A DNA stretch of 64,000 nt from Parastagonospora avenae f. sp. tritici 18332-5 (lineage: Eukaryota > Ascomycota > Dothideomycetes > Pleosporales > Phaeosphaeriaceae): assembly GCA_022559985.1 (NCBI GenBank), contig JAFJTR010000003.1:558001-622000 (forward strand), in the 5' to 3' direction. The notes under the pieces are model-generated. The model was given only the letters and a program-made list of their open reading frames with translations, was not told the origin of the DNA and ran no database searches. This document shows positions 53,369 to 64,000 of the stretch, one piece after another. The stretch's first letter is position 1, and every line of letters starts with the position of its first letter. The position numbers and the translations under genes are program-made.

Positions 53369-54060
53369 GATTGGTGATGTGAGGTGTGAGGGAGTGGTGG
53401 TGTTGGTGTCGATGTTGTTGAAGTGGAACTGCCTTGTTGTAGATATCGAAGCAGTCAATTCAGGTCGTTACTGCACATTATGTATGTACCCCTCTCCAAC
53501 CCCAACATTCCGCGCAGCGCGTCATTTAGTCAAGAATTACCAATCCTACTGCAAGCGTCGCTGTTCCCAGTACCGAGCAATATCCACACTTACCAATTGC
53601 TAAGTTTGACTACTCATGCGTGCCAGGGGTTGCGGCCAATCGCCACAAGGCCCATACTGCGATAGGTATAACTTTAGGTGGATGATGACATAGCCGAATC
53701 CGATCACAGCGGGTGTCCTAAGCGGGAGTTTGCGCAGATGACAAATGCGAGTGGGACGTTATTGGTGCGGGGCACTTCGTCCAGCTTCCATGGCCGCTGC
53801 ATTCGGGCCTTCCCGTCCCTCGCGAAGTATCTCGAAACATGAGCGTTCAGTGCAGTAAATAGCTCATTGCAGTCTGTTTGTCAGATAAGCAGCATGGCAT
53901 TCATTCACCCGATATAATGGCAGATTTTGCTGAGCACTGCTATCGAATTCGCCAGCTTTCGCCAATCCAAGAATCCCTGAACACCCACTGCACAGAGACA
54001 ACATAAGATCAAGGAAATATTCATTTCTATCGCTCGAAAACCTCAACTCCTCAATGCTAC
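53369..54060. other. 690 bp intergenic region
   Basis: The stretch contains the transferase promoter and the RRP12 3' flank. No gene, RNA or repeat is supported. Confidence 0.5.
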
Positions 54061-57000
54061 CTATTTTGGTCCGATCCATCCACCTCTTCCACTTCCACCT
54101 CCCCTCGCCCTACTCGCCTTGAACCCGCCCCTACCACGCGGACTCTTATTCTTCTCCACCCTCACCTTCCCACCTCCATCACTGATATTGCCGCTCTTCT
54201 GCTTGATGTGTCCCAATCCCGGCCTCCCATTCTTCGCGCCTCTGCCCATACCCGAACCAGACTTGGCCTTCCTGGCCTGTGCAGCGTCCGCACCGTCGTC
54301 GTCCATGTCCATGTCATCGTCGTCTTGAGTCCGCTTGTTGCTGAACTTCAACTTGCCCTTCTGACCACGCTGTGCTGCATCGCGACCGCGGATCGCATCG
54401 ACGTAGGCGTTGATGCCGGCTTCAAGAGTGGTGTTGGAGTCGTCAATGTCCATGAGTACGTCGTCATCATCACCTGTGCCCTTGCTCTTTGATGACTTCT
54501 TCGATTTGGGCGCGTCATTCTCGTCGTCTGATGCGCCGAGGATGAGTTTGCCGTCTTCGTCTCGGCGTACTGGCATCTTCTTCTGCGGCTGTTTACGTTG
54601 ACGCAGTGGTTTGGTAGATGATATGTTGCCCAGTGCGCGTTTCGATAAGAGATCGAGGGGCTCGTCTTCGTCTTCGACGATGTATGTCTTGCCACCTTTC
54701 GCGCCACCGCGTTGCTGTTTACTTTGACTCTTGACAAACTCGTCTTCCGAGTCGCCTTCGCTGTCTTCGCTGTCGCTACCGTAGACAGCTTGGTCGTATT
54801 CACTTTCGAACTTACCCTTGGGCTTCTCGGCCGCATCCTCGCCATCCTCTTCGGCTTGTTGCTTCTTCTTTTTGCGCTGCTCGCGTGTCTTGCGAATGTT
54901 GGTGATGAGTTTGCGGTCTTCTGCAGGAGTTGCGCGCTCGACCTCATCCACACCAAACTTGCGCACCATGCGTTCAACAATGTGCTTGACTTTTGCCTTG
55001 AAGTGTGCCTTGTGCTCGTGACTCCACACCATGAGATTCGACAGCAATGACTTAAGCCTGGGACGCACAAGCGATTCTGGTAGCGAAATCACCTCAACTT
55101 TGACAAAGCCCAGCACACTCTGCACGATCTCCCGGTTAGGGTTCTGGAGGAAGATATCCATAACCTCGAGCAAGCTGTTGATTGTCTCATTTGAGATGCG
55201 AGAGTGGAACTGAAAGAGTATGCGAGTCACTGCGGTAATGGACGCAGAGATCATGTGGGGTGTGGATGCTGCGAGGCCGGCTGATACCATGGTAAAGTAC
55301 TCTTCGAGCGACGCCTCTACCGTCGGTGCATCGGCTGGCATGTTGGGCACTTTGGTCTGGACAACTTGGCCTCCCTCAGCCATCTTCTCACCCATGGCGA
55401 CAAGAAGGTTGTAAGCCGCCTCTCGCGCCTTCTCGTTGGTCTCTTTGGCCGAAATGACAACCTCAGACAGGATCGAGGGGATGAAGTGAAGATCGCTTTG
55501 CGGAAGAGACTCGATGACCTGGAAGATGGCATGTAGTCTGTCACGGCGCGCTGGTGCTGAGGCCTTCTCCGCACTTTGTATAAGAAGCTGCTGTAGCTCG
55601 CCATTACGTTCCTTTAGCGCTGCTTTGCCATGCTCAGACTCCGCAAGACGGGGTATAAGCTTGTAAGCCTTCTTTTGTAACTGTGGGTCCTTGTCTTTGT
55701 TGATCATGATCTCAGCCATGCGGAATAACGATCGGTAGCTGTCTCGTGGAAGGTAGAGGGCAATTGTGATGATAAGATCCATCAGAGTATGGCTCATAGG
55801 CGGCATCTTGTTCGGGCCTTGTGGTTGTTTTTGCTTGTCTGCTTGGGTCTGTGGACCCTCGGCAGGCAGCGATGCTTCAAGATTCGTCGCAACACGTTCG
55901 AAGGTCTCCATCAGCTCCTTCTCGGGCACGATGCTGAGGTAAGCATTGATTGTCCTCAGAATAGTGCCGCGATACTGCGGCAGCGTTTGACTGTAGACGT
56001 TGAACAGAACAGCCAACATGTTGCTTGCAAATCCGGACAGGTGGTTGAGATTCTTCTTCGCATCGGCCTTGGAAATCCGAGCCTGTGCAAGCAAATCATC
56101 CTCGCCTTCGAGCTCCACAATGGCCTTGTTGCTGTCGACCAAGTTTAAGAGTGCTTTGCAGATATCCGTCCGCAGATCAGCCTGGCCGTATAGCAGGTTC
56201 GCCAGCATCTCGCAGAAGCCTTGGTCAAATGCCTCGGTTAGATCAAGAGGCAAATCGCAGTAGCCTGGCAACACCGACCATATTTGCTGGACCACTGTCT
56301 CGAACACTTTAATCTCCATCGTCTTCTCGCGCGTGCCATGTTCGAGGACCTTATTATATAGTTGCTCACTTAAGGGTACCATCTCGGATCTGAAGTGCGC
56401 CAGTTTGGTGTTGTGGACTGCGTCTCGTAGCAAAGGCAGCATCCACACTCGTCCAGTCTGGCCAGGCGGCGGTCGCGGAAGGTTCAACGGCAGAATTTGG
56501 AGAACGGCCTCTGGACCCATGGCGCTGATAGCTCTCGAGATGACAGCATCGGCTTCCTTCTTGCCTGCAAAGCTCTCGTTGCTGCGCAGATCTCCTACAG
56601 TCCTCAGCACAGGCTTGAGGATCGGGTCTGCCTGCCACCTCAAGGTTTCAAACATAGCGGACAGCATGTTGAACACTTCCATCCAGGCGGCCTGGTATTT
56701 GACGCTCAGCAAGTCCTGGGCAATCTTCGCAACCTTTTCTAGTGTCTTTTCGTCGTATATGGAAGGTTCAAGGATGACGCTGTCGGGTATCAAATTAACA
56801 AGGAAAGAAATCAAGCATTCGGAAGCGGAAATGCGGATGTTGTGCGAGGACGATGTGAGGAATTCGGAGATCATGGTGAAGAGTTCCGGAAGCTTCATTA
56901 ACGTATCTTCAGGCTCGATTTGCGCCGAGACTTCGTAGCCACGAGAGATGACAGCGATCCAGGGAGGCAATAGCTGTGAGTCGTTCTTTGAGGGCTGAAG

Positions 57001-57931
57001 TTCGGCAATGACCTCTAACAGGCGTGGAAGCTTTGCAGATGCGAGCTCGTCAACCATGCCGGCGAAAATGACCTCGAAAATTTCGAAGGCAGCCATGGTC
57101 AGAAACTCGTTGCTCGACTTGGAGATATTCAGCAACAGCTCGCACAGCACGTCAATCTTCCTGCTGGGCCAGCCACCTGACGATGTCGCGATCGTCTTGA
57201 TCAGTTGAAGTGCGTGAATCAGGTCCGGGTCCGTGTTCAGTCCATCCTTGTTAGCCTTGCTTTTCCTCGACTTCGCTGCAGCCTCAGCAATGTCATGCAG
57301 CATTTTCAGAGCCGTCTCTGCGCACATGTCTGCCGCTGGATGGTCGAGCGAAGGACTAGGTGGCGGGTTCGCAAGTACTTTTGCGAGCGCTTCCTGCGCC
57401 CTCTTGCGTACTTTCGGCCGGCCGTCGACAGAAATTTGCAGCAGTCCCGCGACAGCCCTCCTCGGGCTGATCTGCGACTGTGGCAGCTCCCATGCGCGCC
57501 CATCCTGTACTACCAGCAGTGATTCGAGACATCCTATCGACGATCGTATGAGGGGCGCATCGGCGTCTTGGTGGGTGAGGGCAGGCGCAAGGCTTGTGAT
57601 GATCTCGGTAAACTTGGATCGCAGCAGCGGCGCGGGGACGTGAGGCGTAACGAGGTCGAGCAGGTAGATGGTAGCCGTTGCGCTTTCCTTGTTTGGTATA
57701 CCCTCTGTAGTGATCTGGCGACCCAGAAGTGCTAACAGAGCCGCAAAGTATGCTGTGGGTGTGAACTCTGACTTTTGCTGGCGCAGCGTTTCTTCGATGG
57801 CGGAGAGCAGCACATGCGTCTGAAATGTTAGAAGACGTAAATTAGGTATGTATGAGCGGCTCAAATACCTGTTTCTGACTCTGTGCGTTCGGGTTGTCCC
57901 GAATCTTGGAGAGTCTTTCATCCAGCGACAT
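54061..57931 (-). CDS. RRP12: ribosome biogenesis HEAT-repeat protein Rrp12
   Basis: Two exons, 57869-57931 and 54061-57819, give 1273 residues (yeast Rrp12 has about 1230). The first exon encodes only 21 residues, MSLDERLSKIRDNPNAQSQK and one more, matching the conserved start; the 49 bp intron has a GTATTT donor and CTAAC branch site. The body is alpha-helical with HEAT-type repeats and the NUC173 region (about residues 400-620). The last 250 residues are low complexity, with Lys/Arg runs, acidic patches and a Gly/Arg-rich end (RGRGGF, GGGSGRGGW). Rrp12 acts in the nucleolus and during nuclear export of both pre-ribosomal subunits. Identification is secure. Confidence 0.94.
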
Positions 57932-58365
57932 GGTGGGCACTTGTCGCAAAATGTCACGCACGGCGCGGCTGGCTTCTCGAAAATTATCTACATGTCGGAT
58001 TTAGTGTTCAAAAGACCGACACTTGCGCTAGTGCGTTTTTGACTAGCTTTGTGTCACGTGCTCTATGCCCGCCACATCCAAACTTCTGGGCTCTGGAGCA
58101 CTTGAGTTGACCTCACATACATGCAACATAAAGACAAACGTTCCGAGAGACGCAAGTGTGAATGGCATCATTGCCAGAATTGAATTGACATGGGTATAAA
58201 CGTCAAACCTCTACTTCCATACTATACAAAAAAAAAAAGCCCAGCCCGAAGGCAACAAGAAGTGACCAAGATCCTACCAGATCGCTGAAATTTCCCATGT
58301 ATCCACATCATTACAAGGCTGCTCTGAGGAAGTGTGTTGTACAAAGAATCTTAAAATCATCACAG
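57932..58365. other. intergenic, upstream of RRP12
   Basis: This 434 bp stretch carries the RRP12 promoter and the DOCK gene 3' UTR. An A run (about 58229-58240) is seen. No gene or RNA is supported. Confidence 0.5.
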
Positions 58366-61300
58366 CTACTCCTCCACCAAGGTGTCCTGCTGCTTGGGCC
58401 TGACACTGCTCCTACTACGTTTCTTGCCAATCGTCATGAAGCTGAGCCTTTTCTTCATGCTTCCCTTCAGATTTCCGCCACTGCTCTCGCTCTTCAGACT
58501 TTTGCTGCCGCCCGTCTCTGGCCGTTTACTTGTACTGGGTGTTCGTCCCAGACTCGTCTGGCTCATGTTCTGAAACGCAGGCAAAGCTTCAGGCGCGGGT
58601 GAACCGGGCGTCACAGGCGTGGTTGCGTGGTTCAAAAAACTAAGACTGAGGCGGTGCCGACTGACTTCTTTGCTGGGGCTGCGCGTCGAAGTGGAGATGG
58701 AAGATGCGTCATTGTTATCGTCTTCAGCCGGCTTGACGTCTTTGTCCTTGTCCGGCTCGCCCATCAAAACACCCTTGGTGAGGAAAGCGAGGCTGAGGCG
58801 TTTCTTGTCTTGACGGGCTGGTCTACCATTTGGTTGGGGCGAAGTCACACGGGTTCCGTTGGTCTGAGCTTCATCTGGCGTTGGACTTGCCAAGTGCGAA
58901 CGTGACGCTGTTGTTGCTATCCATGACCCGTTTGGCGAACGCATCATTGGTGCCATATTGAGCGGCGTTAGTACTGAGAGTTCCCTATAAAATGCTGCTT
59001 CAAACCCTTGATGTTTGTCAGCTGAGTCATACAAAGAGAGTGGTAGAATACATACGGTGCGTGAGGTCTGCTTTGGTGGCTTGCTGAGCAGGCCTCGTAT
59101 ACAGCGCCAGACAACGTCGAATGACCAAAGCGTAATCGATCAATGAGACTCGTAGCGCATTCTCTAGGGGGTTTCCATTGCTCTCAGATCGTTCTTCAGA
59201 TTCGTCTTCTTCCTCCTGTTCGGGGGAAAGCAGGTCATGGTAATTGGCTACGCAGCTGTCTGATGCTGTGTCCACGGCGTACATCAGCTCTTGTGTAAGA
59301 CTATTGAAGACGTTGTCATCTCCGTCGACAATTCTCTTCTCTATGGCACCGAGCTCAACAGTCTTCCGTGACGTGCGTTCAATGGCGGCCTGCAGAGGTG
59401 TGAGCGTAACGTTGCCGACAGCTACGATCTCGGTTCGTCTCAGAATCGTGGGGAATGCCTCGGCAGTCGTATAGATCGTCTTCTCAACTGTTGGCTCCTT
59501 GCCGTGCGCATTAGATGGTGCTCGGCGCGACGCAGAAGTAAAATGCGATGGCCGTGACAGCAGGTAGAAGTCCTTGACGGATTGCGATACCTTTGCCCGC
59601 TGGAAGATCGGGTGTGCGAGGTCCTTCTGCGGGCTGACGGGGAAAATCTGCAGATATTGGCCTTCTACGTCTTGCTCGGCGCCAGGGTTGAGTACTTGAG
59701 CTGCCGGATGCTGTTGCTGCATGCGATCAGTGAAGGAGGCGAGACGATCCGTTGCAGAGCCTTCAAATATGTATTGCTTATCGCGCAGTCCAGGAGGAAA
59801 CCCTAGACCCTTGTACACAACCCTGAAGTATCGTGGGTTGGCGCGTTCACCTTTTGCAATAGCCTCGTGGATTTTGGCCATGGCGTGCTGCGTCCGGGCT
59901 AGCTTGGCAAAGTCAAATATGTTATGCTCGTATTGTGCCGCAAGCTCCGTGTAGGCTGCCAATGCATTGTTCCATGACTGTCCGTTCTCGTGGTGTTCGA
60001 TCATCTGGAAGTAAAGTTGCTCCTTACGCTCAAATGCCGACTGAGGAGGGAAACTCGGATCAGTCAAAGGATCCACGGTGCTGTTCGGGTTCCATTCGTA
60101 CAGTTCAGCGTGCAAACGAAGAGCGAGACCTGCCTCGGTGAAGTTTTGTGCGTCTGCTTGAAGCTCTACCAGCTGATGCACGTAGCGAATGTAGATGTCC
60201 TCCTTTTGCATGTCCTTCAAAAACTCCATCAGATGAAGCGTGTCCATGATGTGGAAGATCTCGCCGGTTGCTTCGGTGCTGTGCACAGCCACAAGAAGAT
60301 CCAGTAGTTCGTCAATGGTGGCGATGAGTGTTTTCAGTGCTGCGAGAATCGGCTCTTCGGGGTCCTGGGCGAGAGGCTCGAACAGCTCCACTAGCTCTTG
60401 TATGAAGTGCTTTTGCAAGACAGCTTCAGTCAAGTGTTTAGTCTTGAACAGGTGATCAAGGCAATCAATCATCTCAGCCTGAATGAGCGAAAGATCCTCA
60501 CTCAATGTCCACTCGCTAAGTATCATCGTCTGTAGGACTTCAATTGCGACACTACGCAAACCCTCGTGGACACTAAGACACAGTTCTACGATCGGAGCAA
60601 CAAGGCCGGGCACATACTGCACCTGGAAACCGCCCATCTTATCCAGCCCATATCGAGCCTTGTCTTCAGCACTTGTTTCCCAGCCTATCGCTTCCCAACT
60701 TCGTTGGAGCAGATCCGCACCGTGCTCGCGGACATCGCCTGCGATCTTCCAGACTGCGCGTCGCTTCTGTTCTGGGAAGGTCTCCAACGCGAGTGCGTCG
60801 CTTCCAACAAGCTTCAGCAGGGCATCGAAGAATGCTCGCCAGAGCTCCGTATTAAAATTGTCGGCTTCGTCGGGTAGAGGAAGGAAAGAGTCGGCAAGGA
60901 TGTTGAACAGCTTCTCCAGTGCGCGCATAGTAGCCTTGTGGTGGTATATGTGTACGCTCAACCACGAGCTTGGATAGGCCTCGCAATCAAGAATCGAGAT
61001 GTACACTTGTAAAACCGAGAACAGGAATTCTGGCGCATCCTCTCTGGTCTTGTCGAGATGCATCAATGCTGGCGAGTTAGACATGGCAGCCAGGATGGCT
61101 GATATTTCTGCCAATGCTTCGTCAAATGTCGAGGCGACCGCGACCGGCCGGGACTGGAACGGATACGTGGTTGGGAACAAGAGCGACAGGGTTTTCTTGG
61201 GTGGTCGAGGCGTTGCTTGTATCGCGCGGTACGAGTTCACAAGCTTTTCCATGTAGTCGCAACTTTCTTGTCCAAGCTCTTCCACCTGCGATGCAACCAC

Positions 61301-64000
61301 TGAGCAACAAAGACGCACTTGCTCCTTCCACTGATCGGTGACTTGCTCAACTTTGCCCCAGTACGGGGCTAGCCAGTTTGCGGTCTTGGTTAGAAGGAGG
61401 CGTCGAACCTCTGGCGTACGAAAGAGCTCAAGGTCCGAGATGTGGTGAATCAGCAGGAGCTTGTAGAGAATTAGTTTGCCCTGTACATCTGCACACGACT
61501 CGATGAAGCTTTCGGCTAGCTTGAAGACATCCAGTGCGGGCATGCAACCATCCAGCTCTGGCAACCACGAGTGGAAGTTCTGCACTAAAAGAGTCTTAGT
61601 GCCGATGACTACTGGCGATTTGTTCTTCATCAATGCCTCAAAGGAGCTAAACAGGACCTTCATCTCCCGGGTGAACTGGACACGGTCTTTGATGCCAATG
61701 CTCTCCTCTTTCGCTCTCTGCTTCTCCCGGGCGTTGACCAAGAATTTCATGATGAGCTTTCCGACCTTGAAGGTAGCCCGCAATCGACGCGAGCACTCTG
61801 GATCGGCAGGCTTGGCGAGCAGTCGGCCGTAGCTCTGCATCAAACATGACGTGACAAGGGAGTGGAAGACTTTCGTTCGTGCGTATTGGTCCACCAGAGG
61901 CTCGAGATTGAATCTGCGATCATAAACGATGCCAAAAACTATGACAAGCGCGTTGAAGACGAGGTCCTCGTACTCGTCGCTTCCAGCATAGTGACTCTGG
62001 ATCGCGAAGAGTGCATCAAAGACTACGTCGAGCAGCTTGACGATCTCGATCTCAGGCACAAAGTTGAATCGCCGCAGAAGAGCTACAAGCTCGCCAGCTG
62101 GCTGATCTTGCCATTTGACGAGACCTAGGATAGTTGGGTCTTGGGAGTATTTGGTGCTGCAGAGAAACGTTTTGAGATGTACAGCCGCCATAGGGCCCAT
62201 GACGTGCTCATCTTTTCTCCTGGCGCTCCATGGAAGACCAAGGTAGGCTCCTTTGCCAGCGATCATGCCTGACGTGTATTCGTCATAGCGATACAGAGTC
62301 AATGCGTGGTCTCCGTCGCGTGTGAACGCGTCCTGGTTCCAGAGTGGCATCCAGCAGAGCGCGAATGGGAACCCTGGCGCATCTGCAACGCTCATGACAA
62401 GATGCGATCCGGGGACATCTTGAGGGTCAATTGCGAGTCGAATGGTAGAATTCCAGCCTTGGCCTCGCTCCACTGCGGTTGTGCGCCAAGCCGTATGTCC
62501 GGCACTGTTGGCTGAAGGATATATACAGCCATCAATGCGCTCACCAGAGCTTTTCCGCACCTCGATGGTGAGTTGCAAGTTAGTCATAGTGGACGACTGG
62601 ACTAGTGGTACAGTCCCGGTCTTTGGGTGAGCAAGAAACGCGTTTTTGGGCAGGAAGGGCTCGGCGAGAGTTAGATAGATGTCGCTTCTAGGTTTTGTTG
62701 GTGCTCCAGAGAAGCCAATCTTCCGCGTGGGTTTGACGTTATGAAGTAGCGTAGGTGTCTTTTCGATAAGTCGTTCGGCATCGGGATGGACGAATGCTTT
62801 CAAGTGAACAGTAATCTGGCTAACTGGCGCGTTTTGCGTGTATTTGCCGCTCGGACTGGGGTACACTTCAGCTAACAGACTATCCCAGCCGGCGTCTTCT
62901 TTCAGTGTTTCGTCAGATTGCGTCACTGTTGTCCACATGGTCACCGTCTGGTCAATCTCGGCTTCGCTGCGCATGATTTGGTTCACATTGAGCACGCCAA
63001 CGGCATTGACTCGCTTTATCGTCTTGTGGTCTTTGGACAGGGCCCTTGATCTTGTGGCCGCGGATTCTGGGCGGTCGTCTGAGCCCTGTGACCTAATGAG
63101 GTCCGAGCTGTTTAAGCGTGGACTTGAGGAAGAAGTGGTGGTTTGAGGGCTGGCCGACTCTTTCCGCTTGGAGCCAAACATGACGCTCCGCCTGCCACCC
63201 TTGACGCTCCCGACATGAGAGCGCTGTATGTCGGAACCATTGGTAGTTGTGGCGTCTTTTTGAATGCCCATCTTCTCGCTGGCTGTTTGTGCCCGTAGTG
63301 ACTCGTTGGTCATGAGCTTGAAGACGAGGTACAGCGTGGACCCAGAGCCCGCGCCTTCTCCGATATCTGTCGAGCTGAGATCGACCAGCAGCGACCGCAG
63401 CTTGTCCCCAGCCAGCGGCACAGGCGAGCCGTCTCGCGTGGTCAAGTCGAAGGAGTATGCTTCAGATAGTGGTTGTGGTTGTGCACCGGGCGCCTTCAGA
63501 CACAGATGCATGCTGATTTGGGCGGCGCCCAAAACAACGTCGCCCTGCGCATGTCGCAGGCTCACATACAGATGGTGTAGGTTGTGTTCGTCGATTTGGG
63601 GTGTCGGTCGGCTCTCCAGCAGGCTCATCATGGACTGCAGTTTGGTGATCTCAATGGCCGAGTCGTCGCCGGTCAATATGCGTCCGCGCTGCGAGGGGTT
63701 CCGCACAATCACGTCTCCACTCAGCATCTTGTTGCCCGCCACCAGGTCCCAGACGGTGGCCTCACGCACCTTTTCCAGCTCTTTCGCAGTCAGCACCTTG
63801 TGCAGCAGCTGCCGCCGGGCAGTGTCCAGACGGTTCACGAGGGCGGACATCTTGTCCAGCGAGCCGTATTTGCGCACCAGCAGCAGCTCGTGCACCTTGG
63901 TCGAGTGCCATTCGCGCAGACACGAGGCGATCTCGTCGACCAGCGGCTCCTGGGCAGAGGTGGGCGTCTCGTCGCCAATCTTCAGCATGGGCACAGGCGC
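58366..64000 (-). CDS. DOCK-family guanine nucleotide exchange factor, 5'-truncated
   Basis: The gene enters from the right edge as one large open exon, 59056-64000, and is spliced by a 49 bp intron (GTATGT donor, ATCAAG acceptor) to a last exon at 58366-59006; 1861 in-window codons. The start, and probably an SH3 domain, lie outside. A DHR-1 (C2-like) domain spans about 62200-62850, with KIGFSGAPTKPRSDIYLTL and GWNSTIRLAI. A long helical middle follows. The DHR-2 exchange domain covers about 59060-60270, with HLMEFLKDMQKEDIYIRYVHQL and RTEIVAVGNVTLTPLQAAIERT. The last exon adds a Ser/Arg-rich basic tail. DOCK proteins activate Rac or Cdc42 and guide actin and polarity; DHR-1 binds phosphoinositides. 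Exact GTPase partner is unknown. Confidence 0.92.

Noticed and set aside
58366..59034. Separate Ser-rich gene downstream of the DOCK gene
   Set aside because: It lacks an ATG at the frame start, and a 49 bp intron joins it in phase to the DOCK exon.

Overview
The window is nuclear DNA of a filamentous ascomycete (Pezizomycotina). Most protein genes carry one to five short introns of about 46-111 bp with GTAAGT-like donors and CTAAC-type branch sites. Several families are typical of this group: fungal rhodopsin-fold membrane proteins, a Zn2Cys6 factor, a DUF1996 protein, a CBM18-bearing chitin deacetylase and a Rax1-like RGS protein. The very short introns and gene content suggest Dothideomycetes, perhaps Pleosporales; this is an inference and is not proven here. 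Both edges cut genes: an S/R/P-rich protein loses its 3' end on the left, and a DOCK-family exchange factor loses its 5' end on the right.

Layout. 0-5 kb: S/R-rich conserved protein and Rax1-like RGS membrane protein. 5-13 kb: gene-poor stretches around a small single-pass membrane protein and a rhodopsin-fold protein with a repetitive tail, then a clear U4 snRNA gene (12720-12860, minus strand). 13-18.5 kb: secreted DUF1996 protein, the SNARE Vti1, and an FAD oxidoreductase transcribed divergently from Vti1. 18.5-29 kb: a looser region with a very small Zn2Cys6 factor, a 2.6 kb stretch with only ORF scraps, two short-chain dehydrogenases, an FAD monooxygenase and a chitin deacetylase. 30.6-38 kb: housekeeping genes SNU66, PTH2 and mitochondrial bL28m, plus a conserved protein of unknown role. 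38-54 kb: C2H2-like protein with unusual zinc-ligand spacing, acyltransferase, ankyrin gene broken by one stop codon, dehydrogenase, second rhodopsin-fold protein, purine/cytosine permease, P450 and glutathione transferase. 54-64 kb: RRP12 and the DOCK exchange factor.

Functional links. SNU66 and U4 RNA belong to the same U4/U6.U5 tri-snRNP but lie 18 kb apart, so this is probably chance. PTH2 and bL28m share a 269 bp divergent promoter region. The four oxidoreductases and zinc-cluster factor at 19.6-27.4 kb could form a small metabolic neighbourhood, but no backbone synthase is present. I saw no intact transposon, no CRISPR array, no rRNA and no convincing tRNA.

Starts and exon borders were set by reading splice signals, phase and protein continuity. 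Exon lists are given in each entry. No transcript evidence was available.
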